Assembly (NCBI GenBank): GCA_039111635.1
Contig: JBCAQO010000009.1
Location: 682,001 to 746,000, forward strand
From: Heterobasidion occidentale
Lineage: Eukaryota > Basidiomycota > Agaricomycetes > Russulales > Bondarzewiaceae
Direction of reading: 5' to 3'
DNA: 64,000 nucleotides
The notes beneath the pieces were generated by a model. It had not been told where the DNA came from. It made no database searches and saw only the letters and a program-made list of their open reading frames with translations. The position numbers were made by a program, and so were the translations under genes. This document shows, piece after piece, positions 48,226 to 59,043 of the stretch. Every line of letters starts with the position of its first letter. Position 1 is the stretch's first letter.

Positions 48226-48801
48226 ATGAACGCCCCGAGCAGATATGAACTCTTCGTGCTGGAAGAAGGCGAAAAGCCGTGCGTGATCTAGCACTAGCGC
48301 GTGCCCAACGCGTCACCTTACGGTGCGTCCTCTGTTGTGGCTTTAGTGTCGAGATCGTCGAGGACACGAAAATCCCAAATGCCGCGACCATCAAGATTGT
48401 CAAGCAGGACCACACTCTAGCCAACTTGATCCGCGCGTATGTCACCTTCTATCACTATGCAACTATCCGCTCCTTCACTGTTGCATGACACAAGAGTATT
48501 TGATGCTAATGCCCTCTCCTCATAGTCAGCTGCTCGCCACCCCTGAGGTCCTCTTCGCAGGATACAAAGTCCCCCATCCTCTACACCCATACTTCATTTT
48601 GAAGATCCAAACCGACGGCACCATCACCCCCACCGCAGTCCTCGAAAAAGCTTGCACAAAGCTCATAGGCACTCTCGCATCCCTAGAGACACAATTCAAC
48701 GAGAATTCAGCTACAAAGAGGTTGAGGGCGCGGTCCCAGAGGATGTATATGGCGCACCGACGTCCACTTGGGCCGGAGCCAGAGATTACATGGATTTATA
48801 G
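48226..48801 (+). CDS. RPB11: RNA polymerase II subunit Rpb11
   Basis: Pairs with Rpb3 in the assembly platform of RNA polymerase II, in the nucleus. The start MNAPSRYELFVLEEGEKP is followed after an intron by KIPNAATIKIVKQDHTLANL, the conserved alpha-like dimerisation motif. After a second intron come EVLFAGYKVPHPLHPYFILK and IQTDGTITPTAVLEKACTKL. At 48701-48703 the frame slips (TQFNE / EFSYKEVEG); one extra G restores the C-terminus, which ends at 48801 in STWAGARDYMDL. As the gene is essential and single-copy in fungi, this slip points to a base-calling loss rather than a mutation. Confidence 0.92.
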
Positions 48802-49013
48802 ATGTTGTTGTTTTATGCTATCAGACGGTTGTCGTTTTCGGTTTCGTCCCGTGTATGTTTACGGTCGACAATTAATTATCACTTGTATTTTAGGGATTTT
48901 TTCATCCGCATTTTCGGATCTTCCAAGATGCGTCGGTGTGGAGCTAGATAGAAAGCCAACCTCGCTTCCAGCTTGGGAACCATTTGTATATTGGCTCGTT
49001 TGGGCGGTGGTAA

Positions 49014-50962
49014 TCAATTACCTCCCCTCTTTAACGCCAGCCTAGCTTTAGACCTTGCCGCCCTTTTCACTAACTGTGCCTCCCTGATCCGCTTCTTTTC
49101 CTGAGTCGCGCTGATCGCACCGCCCTCCTCCTCTTCCCGCTCACTTTCTTTCATATACGCGTCGATGCAATCTTCCATCCTGGCCTGCACTTCATCCTCG
49201 GATCTCGCACTATCAACTTGCCATTCGAGATCGAAGCTCCATCCGGCACGGTGGGGCGAAGAAGAGGAGTCGGTAGACAACGGCACGGGCGCGGATGCAT
49301 AAGCAAGAGCGCCCTCCTCGCGCCACCACCTGACAAACCATCCTGCAGCACGCTGGACGTCCACCATTCCCCCTTTTTTGAGCATCCCCAATCTCTGGGC
49401 CAGGATTTCCAGAAATGCGTCGATGTCCACCGTCGGCGGTGTTGCGGGTGGTAGGAGAGAGAGGTATGCCGGGGCTATTTATCAAACCATCAATCAGCCT
49501 TCTCCTTCGGGCAGAACCGAGACCGCAGAAGACGAATGGTCGCACATTCCGAGTTCAGCACATTGAGCCGGTAAAGCAAGTACGTTGCCAGCGCCTCGAT
49601 ATCGTACAGCCCTCCTTGATGCCCGCTGTTCCAAATGGCCATCAACGAACTACTTGGTCATTCCTCACGGGTAAATGCCTACCGATCAATGCCAACTTGA
49701 CGCCCCTTTCAGCGCCTTTCTCGCCACGGCCGAAGAACGGTAACATCACGCCAGGGGTATCAAAGGCATAGACCAGCGGGTCACTAGATAACTTCAAACG
49801 AGTAGACAAGGCCTCGTAAGGCCTGGATGTGCCGAGGTACGAAGAGCCTTTGGTGTTGCTGCAGATAAAAAATGTTGTTGAAGTATGAGGCAGAAGGCGA
49901 GAAGCAGCTCACGACCTGGTATCCCAACATTCCTCAAGGCATTGAGCAAAGTCGATTTGCCGACGTTAGGCATACCTACGACCAAGATGTTCAGCTCGGG
50001 AACGTGGGAGTGATTATGTGCTATATCTATCAAATATCAAGACGGATTTAGCCGCTAGTGCGCTAGTAACGAAGATGAGTTGATGGGTGGATGACATACT
50101 TACGAGCAAATTGCTCAGAGACTTGATGTCCCGTGCATTATTCCACGACGCAAAGAGAGTATGTTGATCTGGAAACTTAGAGGACATGGCTTTCCGGAAC
50201 GGCTGTAAGTACCAGGTATCAGGAATCATCAGTCACAGTTTTCCTCAGTAAGAAGATGCCCAGACCTCAATGCCCCATTCCGGAACAAGGTCGCGCTTGC
50301 TAAAGACGACAACACGCTCACAGACCTGGCTTGCGGCCTGCTGTGGAGAAGGCGCGACACGCACGCGCTCGGCACGCCATCTTTGTAATGCACCTATCAG
50401 AAGATGAGCGGTCAGTATGGGCAATTGATAACATTCCGAGCGGACAGAAGATCTAGACAATGTCGTAGGGTGTAGAGCCTCTTCTCGGGAAGCAGTTGAA
50501 GGATCGGTCAATGGGGATGAAGTCAAAATGGAAACCGACCACGTTCCCAGCAGATATACGGCATGGTGATCTATTATGGAGCCGCTCCGGGTCCCATGCA
50601 CGCAACGTGTATTAACGGAGATGAAAATCGAGTAAGAGGTTTATCAGCTTTGGGGGACTTCTACCTCCCCCTTTCCAGCCCCAAAGTGCGCGCATGAAAC
50701 GTGTGCGAGGCATCCAGAAAGCACAAAGAACAGCCAACGCGACAAGTGAAAGAAACAAAGCAGTCGTCTAACGAGGTGGCACTGACGCACCTTCAAACTT
50801 TCGATTGATGCTTGTGAGAGGGAGCCGGGCATCCCGAAGCTCGAGCACGACATCCGTGCGCATCAACAACGCGGGCAGCATGCGAGCAAATTGAGTCATA
50901 TGCCCCGGGTACCACGATTGCGGTGCCGGCAGGGTTGGAAAAGGGAGGTGCGACAAGACCAT
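49014..50962 (-). CDS. MTG1: Mitochondrial ribosome-associated GTPase Mtg1 (YlqF type)
   Basis: Circularly permuted GTPase for mitochondrial ribosome assembly. From the ATG at 50962 (MVLSHLPFPTLPAPQSWYPG): HMTQFARML, the domain start DVVLELRDARLPL, the G4-type motif VVFSKRDLV, then the P-loop VVGMPNVGKSTLLNAL and G3-type FDTPGVMLP. G4 before G1 is the permuted order of this family. The end is GMLKKGGMVDVQRAAGWFVR plus a basic coiled tail. Seven or so introns; one donor is A|GTATGT. Two one-base slips, at 49810-49813 (AHPGLTR / LSTRLKLSS) and 49610-49613 (IKEG / LYDIEALATYLL), are each cured by one G. Start uncertain; an upstream leader exon may exist. Confidence 0.88.
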
Positions 50963-52010
50963 GATTGTCCAGACACGCTTTGGCGATCGCGAGTCGTGTT
51001 TCAAAAGGAACCTGGATCAAGGTGCTGCAGCGATCTGCTGTCAAGCCACTCGGTCGGAGTTCTGTGAGGTAAACAAAAGAGCCGACGTACGTCTTTCAGG
51101 ATTCGCGAAGGCACGCCACTCCAATAAGCGCCGAATGTTATAGAACCCTCAGTCGAAGGCTTCGCGACTCGTGGCGCAGTAGACCCCAGCAAAAGATCGA
51201 TTGAGCTGCAAGCGAGAATACCTGGCATCAGAAGCAAGGCTGATTGGCGATGTAAATACCTTGTGGGCGGGAGATCTATTCAGGATATGCGAAAATGCAA
51301 AGGGCGCTTGTTCGAAGTGACTCTGTCCAGCTACAACGACGCCGACGTATGGAATGGAAAGGTCGAAGAAGGCTCTCGAATGGCAAACGCGCTGAGATCG
51401 CGGAGCTTACACGCCATAGGCGATGGCGGGCACATATGCTGCACCGTGCGAAACGTTACCGAGCCTCATGCGGCGTCGGGCGGCGTCGGGCGGCGTCGTT
51501 GTCATCCAGAGTTCCGCGTTCACAGCAGCTTTGAAGACAGAATGTCGATCATGACGCCCTTTGATTCCTCCATACATGTATCAAAGATGTAATATTCTAC
51601 TTTCAGACCGCCACAGCACCATAGCGAGTAAAGACGCAAACGAGAGGAACAGCGATATCAACAAATCGAGCAAAATATGCAAAGGAATATACGGATGCAT
51701 GGGAGTGAATGAAATACAAGGTATGATGTTCGAAACCGGAAGACAGAGGTGGGAAAGACCTATTGGATGAGACCAAACGATATAAAGAGAGACAAAATAA
51801 AGACATATATCAGCGATACCGGATATGAGCGAGGAGGAACACATATGAAGAAACCACGGCAGAACGGACAGATGCCAAAGAGATAACAGGCCGGGGAACC
51901 CCACGCGGAGGGATTCGCGCGGTCTACAAAGGCTTTGTGGCCTTGGAGATCCTCTCTATAAAAGAAATGAGAACCCAGCCGTCAGATCGTTGTAAACGCG
52001 ACGCACAAAT
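50963..52010. other. Intergenic region with a 10-bp tandem repeat
   Basis: About 1 kb. Three direct copies of GCGGCGTCGG lie at about 51471-51499. A minus-strand frame (51001-51237) could be spliced onto a frame overlapping the MTG1 first exon, but no domain is seen. Confidence 0.35.
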
Positions 52011-52748
52011 TTAGACCCAACCGTCCTGCCCAAGCCCAATAGCGTCAAAATTCTTTCCACTGCGAGTCCTGCGCTCGTGCAGTACCGTCACTGCATCCAG
52101 GTTGATCAACTTCTCCGACGGTGGCGGAGAACCCTCGACCCAGCCCTTCCAGCCCTTGCGCGCTGCGGCACGCTTCTTCCGCGGGCGCGGCTCCGGCGGC
52201 GGTGTCGTGAAGGACATGTCTCTTGAGTGGGACATGTCTTCGTCTTCATACGGTGTGTGTGGCCGTTTAGACGACGTGCGCGACGTGCTGGAAGAGATAG
52301 ATGGGCCCGGTGTTGTGGGCGGCGACGATGGCATTGGTGGTGGGGTGACGGACACAGAACGCTGCATGCTGGCGATGTGGAGAACGGGCCGTGCACCCCA
52401 CGAGGTCGACGGCTCAGGCAGTGGGAGGATGGGATGCACGTTGACGTGCATGGGTGTTGGTGTCGCGACCGACTCGACGACGGGGAGCACAGGACTCTCT
52501 CGCGGCTTGAGCAAAGCCTTGGCTCTTTTCTTTTCCTTATCGCGTTCCTTCTTCTCCCTCCTCTTTTCCCGCTTCGCCTCGTCGGTCTCCTCTAGCTCCT
52601 TATTTATCGGCACGCCGTTCAAGAGGCTGGTCAATACATCGCGCGGAGGACGCGGGTCGAATTGGCCGGCGAGGACAGACGTAGCGGTGCGACGCTGACG
52701 TTTGTAGGGTGGAAGGTTTGATGAGAGCTGCGCGAACATAACGGCCAT
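52011..52748 (-). CDS. Basic, proline-rich hypothetical protein (probably nuclear)
   Basis: Single frame of about 245 codons from MAVMFAQLSSNLPPYKRQRR. A conserved-looking N-terminus (ATSVLAGQFDPRPPRDVLTS) is followed by a strongly charged coiled stretch (KREKRREKKERDKEKKRAKA), a Pro/Ser-rich middle, a basic cluster (RPRKKRAAARKGWKGWVEG) and the tail LHERRTRSGKNFDAIGLGQD. Basic clusters suggest nuclear localisation. No known domain and no intron. The frame opens further upstream, but the ATG at 52748 looks natural. I do not recognise a function. Confidence 0.65.
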   Translation of the reverse strand: MAVMFAQLSSNLPPYKRQRRTATSVLAGQFDPRPPRDVLTSLLNGVPINKELEETDEAKREKRREKKERDKEKKRAKALLKPRESPVLPVVESVATPTPMHVNVHPILPLPEPSTSWGARPVLHIASMQRSVSVTPPPMPSSPPTTPGPSISSSTSRTSSKRPHTPYEDEDMSHSRDMSFTTPPPEPRPRKKRAAARKGWKGWVEGSPPPSEKLINLDAVTVLHERRTRSGKNFDAIGLGQDGWV

Positions 52749-54482
52749 GAAATGGAAGATGGCAGGGGGAGGGGAGGGGTAGGGAGGGGATAGATGGTGA
52801 AGCGTGGAGGGTTGAAGCCGAGCTGTTGTACTTTTACGGTATCTCGACACCTGCCACAAGTAAATAATAAACAAAGCACACGTGCCTCGCTTCTTCACCC
52901 CAACCACCACGCGAATATCAGAACACAGTCCGCCTGTCTTCCGCGCCCTTTCCTTTCTTTGTCTGACTTTTGTTCCTGGCCGCTAGCAGCAACGATCTCG
53001 TAACAATCAACCTAATCTGTGGCCCCATCCACCCTCGTTCCATATCAAACATGCCTAGCTCTCCATTTTCCTTACGTGCCCCCTCGTGTCCCCCATGCGA
53101 GTCCTGGCCTCCCCTTTTCCGGGAAACCGCTTCTCGATAGAGCCCGTCTCGCTATTTCTGTCACCGCTGATTGGGGATACGGGCCAGGCCTAGCCTTCTT
53201 GGGGTCCCGCGCATCGACGCTTCTGCGCAGACAGAGCGGAGCTCACTCGGGCCTTCCACTCACTCTGCTGGCTTGCGGCCCCCTCGCACTCCGCGTCACC
53301 GCAAGTTCTTTTCTACTTTTGTTCCCCTCGCAAGGCCAGGGCTGGACAACAATCATCTTTCAGCCGCTTTTGTTGCCGCAAGCTTCGGCAGTCTCCAGAA
53401 AGTCATGGGCGCTCGGCGCCCCCAGGCGGAACAGAACGTTCCGTGGGACCTTCTTTTCGACTCCTGTTGGGTTACTCTCTGCGGTATCCATATTTCCCAC
53501 ACAGCTGTCGCCATCGGCGCACCCCGCACACAGTCCTTATTGAAACGCTCCCTGCATTCCTATCAAAATCCCAGGCCCATATCTTGTCCGCTGATGTGAA
53601 AGCCTTTATCGGATTGCACACGCCATCTACGCAGGACTTGCGTCCCTAGCCTGTTGGATCGATGAAGTGTCGACATCCCTGGATCCGTGTCAGTTGTGAG
53701 TCAGCATCACATCTAAACTTTCGTATCATTCATCCCGGCAGGCTTCTTCTGCTAGAATTCCTCACGGGAATCCCCCTCCAGCACCGCCCCGTTTCGCCGG
53801 ACTCGTGGGCGATGTTCGATGATCATTGTCGGACCCCGGCGACCCTGGCTGGGCATGCCGTTGCGCCGTCGAGCTAGGCCGTCTTTTGAATTGAATGTGG
53901 ACACCTGTATTGTTCGCCGTAGCACGCCGCGTCGTGGCATAATATAGTCCGCCGAAGAACGTACCTGTCATTCGCCCGTCAATAAAGCCATCCCCGACAT
54001 TGCCTGCATTCTCGACGGTAAGAAATGTCTCTGGCACACGGCGCAATAGCTTGCCTTTTTTAAAAATCCACCATTCATGGCACATCAACGAGACCTGTCG
54101 GATTTGTGATCGTGACCCACAGCCCGTGCCGTGGTGAGCGAGTCCCCGTTGTGATTCGCTGACTTGCACTAAGCGCCCATCCGACGCTTCCATTGCACTC
54201 TTGCCCCATGCGTGAGCTTTGCCGCTTATGAATTTCCAGTGAATCGGACAAGACGTTCCCATGCGCACGATGAGTCGCAGCCCGCAACGCCAATGGCGTG
54301 GCTGTATGCGGCCAGACGCAGCGTCACGTGATGAGCGGCTTCGCGCCAGAGATGTCGCTGTAGGCACGCATAGGTCCACAATTACGAGCCCCCACGCTGA
54401 GAAAAAAAATGCCCCACCACCAGCGGGACTGTACAGACCACTGGAGCTCGATAAAAAAAATTATTTGGATCGCACAAAACTT
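52749..54482. other. Long intergenic region, no recognised gene
   Basis: About 1.7 kb. A plus ORF (53019-53543, 174 codons) and a minus ORF (53762-54379, 205 codons) lack domains and typical splice structure. The minus ORF has a locally protein-like stretch (WWIFKKGKLLRRVPETFL) but nothing decides for it. Confidence 0.35.
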
Positions 54483-54583
54483 TCCCGCTAGCCGATTTGA
54501 ACGACTGACCTCATCATTCCAGGAAGGCATTGGAATCGCCCAAGGGTACTAGTGATGCGCTCTACCAACTGAGCTAAGAGGGA
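54483..54583 (-). tRNA. tRNA-Thr (anticodon AGU) with a 29-nt intron
   Basis: On the minus strand: acceptor TCCCTCT pairs AGCGGGA with one mismatch; D arm GCTC-AGTTGGTA-GAGC; anticodon stem CATCA/TGATG around loop CTAGTA-A; T arm AGTCG-TTCAAAT-CGGCT. Removing 29 nt between loop positions 37 and 38, the standard nuclear tRNA intron site, leaves a 72-nt tRNA. The anticodon AGT reads ACU and, after inosine modification, ACC. The A and B box sequences (TAGCTCAGTTGG; GTTCAAATC) are present for RNA polymerase III. Confidence 0.9.
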
Positions 54584-55294
54584 CACGTTTTGAACCTCTC
54601 TGATTGCATATAGCACATACATAAGCATCCTTGCATTGCCTTGCAATCTTTGTTCTCATTTCGTGCTTTCTTTTTATTCTGTATGCGTGATAACATACGA
54701 CTTTGCAAGTTTCCCTACAATCTACTGTGACAGATCTGTACTATATCACTTTCGAGCCGCGCTGTTAGCCGGGAAGCACAACTCGATAGCTCCCGATAGA
54801 GTAGTCTCTCGCAATCAATCCTTAGTTGTGCAGTGTACACTCGACAATACTACACAGCAAACGCAAAACGCCAGGCGCAGGAGCTCGGATGTCGTCTGGC
54901 AGATACTCACCTCATGCTTCGAGCTTTCACAATCAACAGCGCTTCATGTGCCGACTGAGACGATGGATGGATGGATGTAGACACGAGGCCGTCCTTTCAA
55001 CCTACAGGCATTCATCGCTCTTCATTCTCGACGACGGCCCTAATAGCGAGGACAATATCTCCTCGCTTCTGCCTGGGACTTCCGGCGGCACGTTCTGTGC
55101 GCGTCATCGCGCCAATCGAGCTGAATTCTGCGATCGCGGCCACAAAGCTCACATCTAACGCGGGACGTCCTCCCACAAACATTTGACCGCACGCCAACGG
55201 CGCGCGCTGTCGGTTGAGCACAGTAGGTATCGACATTAACCATAGTCGCTTTCAGAGATGCCGTCGCGATCAACGAATGGAAATTGGCACACCA
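54584..55294. other. Intergenic region between tRNA-Thr and the small membrane protein
   Basis: About 700 bases upstream of the tRNA and downstream of the 55295 gene. Small ORFs on both strands without features. Confidence 0.3.
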
Positions 55295-55968
55295 CTATTG
55301 CATCTTTCTCGCCATTGCGGCATATGCGACGGTACCCTGCCACCATGCCACCATGCCCAAACTCAAGACCCCGTGTAAACCGCCCCACAAGATCTCCGGC
55401 GTGAATTTGTACCTAAGAAACAATCAGTGTTCCTCCTCATGCAAGGTAAGTGGGATGAACCGACCCCTCCGCGAGCTGTCCAAAGGAGTGTGGGATGAAG
55501 CGAGGCGCTTGGAAGAGGATCGTAGACACGATGCTGTGATAGACACAGAGTGCGATCGCGAGCGCACGTTTCCCGGGCAGGAATTCTGGACAAGACGTAA
55601 GGTCCCACACGCACGCAGGAAAGATGATCGACTTGCCAGGAAGGGAGTGCACCAAAAGGCAGGCGATGCATGTTCCCAAACTCAGAGCGGCGTAAAGCTT
55701 GATGTCAGTGAAGAAATGATGAATCAATTCACCCGATAAGCCGGCAAAGTGGGGCGGTACGCACCTTGACAAACACCAAAGTGGTATTGTTGAGCTCGAG
55801 GAAGGGTAAACCCTGAGGTGCCCATAAGCCCTGAATGGCTAATGGGATCTCCAGCGCAATGTGCAAAAGGAAAACGGCCGACCTATCCGGCGATCAAGTT
55901 AGCAAGAGTTGGGATACCGAATACTGTACACATTACAAGGGACTTTGGGCTGTTAATTGCTGCGACAT
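55295..55968 (-). CDS. Small four-helix integral membrane protein, function unknown
   Basis: Five exons join MSQQLTAQSPL to SAVFLLHIALEIPLAIQGLW, LYAALSLGTCIACLLVHSLP, ALAIALCVYHSIVSTILFQA and ILWGGLHGVLSLGMVAWWQG, ending AAMARKMQ. That gives about 150 residues with four membrane helices. The intron at 55586-55636 is GC-AG with the classic donor G|GCAAGT; only this splice restores SLP-EFLPGKRALA. The length and helix pattern recall small fungal membrane proteins of the DUF4267 kind, but I am not sure of that. No role can be assigned. Confidence 0.7.
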
Positions 55969-56352
55969 AGGTTTTGTAGGGAATGGGGAATCGTGAGACT
56001 TGTAGTTGACGGTGACCACTCGTGGGATCAAGGAGACAAAGTAGTGAGTACATAGGTACCAGGGCCGTCCATCATGATCTTATCTCTCGAGCTCAGTTCG
56101 ATCAGGGCCGCGGGCGCTTGTACACTCATAACAAACACAAGCGGACCAGGACAAAAGCTTGAATATAATGAACTATCGAACTCGCTCAAATAGTCATTTT
56201 TTCTTCATCTGCGTCCGAGAAAATTTTGCAACCACAGTCCCATCAAGTACAAGTAGCAAGAAGGTTATCGGGGCCCTGGCGAGCGTCGTGGCCTCTCTCA
56301 TACTGCTCTCTAAAAACTCACTACGGAAGCCAAGCTGGCAACCGAATGGAAA
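55969..56352. other. Intergenic region
   Basis: About 380 bases upstream of the small membrane-protein gene and downstream of the bHLH gene. Nothing notable. Confidence 0.3.
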
Positions 56353-58749
56353 TCAATCGTCGTCCCCCTCATCCCCGTCATACGCACTGCCACTCCCCTT
56401 CCACGGACCTACCTCGCCCGCATCAAGATCTCGGTTCAAATCGATCTCAGCCCCACCCTTCCACGCGTCCTCAGATACCAGTCCACGCAAACGTTCAACT
56501 TCTCGTCTCAAAGAAGCTAGCTCTACATCACGCCGCTCAATCTTGCCATTGAGTAGGCGGATGTAATCGTTGCCGCATCGCAACAACTGCAGCTTGCTGA
56601 TGCTCCTGTTCGGACCGTCCACATTGCCTCGGGGTGGGCCACGAGGCGGCATCGCCCCGGGTAGGATCGGTTCATCCGGGAAGCCTTCCTCTGACGGCAG
56701 AGGGATCGGCGGAAGAAGCGTACGAAGATCGTCGAACGTGGTCTTGAGTGAGTCACGTCGCTTTTGCTCTGCGGCCTTGTGGGAAGTCTTGCGAAGCACG
56801 GGCACGGTCGGCGATGGCATAACATTGAAGCCGATGTTCCCAGCTATAGCCAGATCGAGGTGAGCGCCCAGAGACAACGAATGGAGAACGACGTTACCTG
56901 GCAAGATGGGCTTGAGGCTTGGGCTGACTAGCGACGTCCCAGCTGACGACTTCTTGATCGCCTGTGAGCTCGACGAAGGCTCCCGCGAGCGGCGGGTGGG
57001 AGCTTTAGCCTTTCCACTGGCCTTCGACATTGATGGATTTTGCGGGGGAGGAGCCAGGCTGCTGCTGGTACCAAGCTGTCCGAGATTCATGATACTGGCG
57101 GGAGTGACCGGTGTAAAATTTGGCGTGGGAGTTGAAGACATGGACGACGACATCTTGATGTTTGTTGTAGATAAATTACTGGAACTCGAGGGCACTGGAG
57201 GCGCAGGGGGCGGCATAGATAAATCGACGGGGGAAGGAGTATCTTCAGGTATATCAGCGCACATGCTGTTCTTGCGACCATCGGATCGGGTGGAACGTAT
57301 CAAGGGCGTTGAGCAAGCAGATTTTGAGCCCCTTGACTGCCGTCTGGGCTGAGAGGCATTGACGGCAGGGGACTGGCGTTGGCGGGACAGTCGATCTTGT
57401 CCCTCTTCAGGGGGTGATGCCGTCCGCTTGTTATTTGAGTTAATCCGCAATGAGCCTTGTTTATAAGCCTCTAGCCATGGGCTCGTCAGAGGTGACAGAT
57501 CAAAGTCCATGTCTCCAGGCGACGGGAGTGGTACTGGTGGATTCGTGTTGAAAACTAGGTTCGCCGGAGCGGAGTGTACGCCGTGTGCATTATGAGACAT
57601 TTGCGCCGCAAGAGCCATGTCGGGAAGGGGAAGGTGGGGGTGGTTATCAGGTCTGTACTGAGAGGAATCCGTATAGCTGAGAGTCATTGGAGATACGTAG
57701 TCGACAGTAGGGCTAGGTTGCGCGTGAAGTTCCGTCGACGACGCTGGTGAAGTGGGACGTTTCGCCCTGGTGAGCGACAAAAGCTAAGAGATCAGTAACT
57801 TACTTGGAGTCGGAAGTCCCATAAAATGTGTGTTACTCTTCTGCCTGTCGGGAGGTACATCTGCGATCGTCCCTCCATGGCCACTCATAAGCTCGAGCTT
57901 GAAGAAAAAAGAGAAAAAGAAACTATGGTCAGTACAGATGCTATAGCTGAGTGGAGCCGGGACCGCTTCAAGGAACGTCATAGACAGAGGAGGAACAGCG
58001 GGATACACAGAAGTGATCGATCGCTTTGTGCACACTGCTGACGTTGACAGCCTCAGTTCTCACTGCCGCTGCAACACCGGACCTATCAACGACCATCATC
58101 CGCCGATGGCGAACAGAGTTCCATCAGAGCTGTAAGGCCCACGAGGCATCATACCGTCACCACTCCCGAGGTAGGCAAGTCTTCTACTCTAAGGAGATGC
58201 ACAGCGCCACGGGGTTCGTGGGATTGGAATACGTTCTCGGGGAGGTGAAACATTATCGTAACGAAACTTCAAAGGAGCGAAACGGCAAACACAATAGCCT
58301 GCCCACACATCCAAGCAAAAAAGGCTCTGATTGGGGTAGCCTCAAAGGGCTACACCCGGCGGACCCCGCGAATCCTTTCAAAGTCGGAAGTGGTATGAGC
58401 TCACCTGTTGTTGGATGATTTGGTTCTGCAACTGCAACTGCTGGAGCTGGTTGAGCTGTAGACGTTGCTTCAGCAACTGTTCAGGATTGAACTGTGTCTG
58501 CAAAGGAGCTGTGGATTGTCCCCCGCCCTGTATGCCCATCAGGCCTCCTAGGAAATCGAAGTTGAGGGGTATATTCGCGATTCCTTGATTGGAGGGGGCC
58601 ATAGACGGCTGGGAGGGCGTGGGCATGGCGTTAGGATACATGGCTTGTTGGTAATTCTCGCGTTGCAGATTCTCATCGGGTGAGAAAAGTGAAGCAAAGA
58701 AGTCCTTCTGCTGCTGGGCCTGCTCTGAGGAACGCTGTTGGGAGTCCAT
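56353..58749 (-). CDS. bHLH transcription factor with Q-rich N-terminus
   Basis: Exon 1 (58405-58749) encodes MDSQQRSSEQAQQQKDFFAS and a glutamine/leucine-rich helix (LLKQRLQLNQLQQLQLQNQI). A 507-nt intron (57898-58404), about nine times the local norm, precedes a short exon (LELMSGHGGTIADVPPDRQ), then the long exon. The bHLH domain lies near the C-terminus: basic region RKTSHKAAEQKRRDSLKTTF, helix 1 DDLRTLLPP, a loop enlarged by about 35 residues, helix 2 ISKLQLLRCGNDYIRLLNGK, then a leucine-rich coil (VELASLRREVERLRGLV). The His-Glu-Arg pattern suits E-box binding. The long proline/glycine loop resembles other fungal bHLH regulators. Target genes unknown. Confidence 0.87.
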
Positions 58750-59043
58750 GGAGGAGAAGCGAAAGTACAGGGAGCAGACAGAGGTTGTCCAAGGAGGAGA
58801 GGAGGGACGCAAGCGCCGCACTTGATTGTCTTTCGGTTTTTCGGCGCGGTCTCATAAATTTGCGGGCGGAAACCGGCGAAACCCGATAAGATAACTTTCA
58901 ATCTCATCTTATCTATCTAGACTGCAGATCCCAACTAAGTGCGTACCAACGCTTTTTGAATTTCGACGCTCTAATGTGCAACATGATGAAGTACAACACA
59001 AACCCAGCCCAAATGTAATCAAAAAGAGCTCGAAAGATGCAAC
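58750..59043. other. Short intergenic region
   Basis: About 290 bases between the bHLH start and the MFS gene stop. No feature. Confidence 0.3.

Noticed and set aside
51001..51237. Minus frame upstream of MTG1 that can be spliced into a second frame over its first exon
   Set aside because: No domain, and it would overlap MTG1 coding sequence out of frame.
51471..51499. Three GCGGCGTCGG copies as a regulatory array
   Set aside because: Short, low-complexity and single-locus; recorded only as a small repeat.
53019..53543. 174-codon plus ORF rich in Ser, Pro and Leu
   Set aside because: Composition follows the local base content; no domain or start context.
53762..54379. 205-codon minus ORF
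   Set aside because: Some protein-like stretches, but no recognisable family and no second line of evidence, so left inside the intergenic entry.
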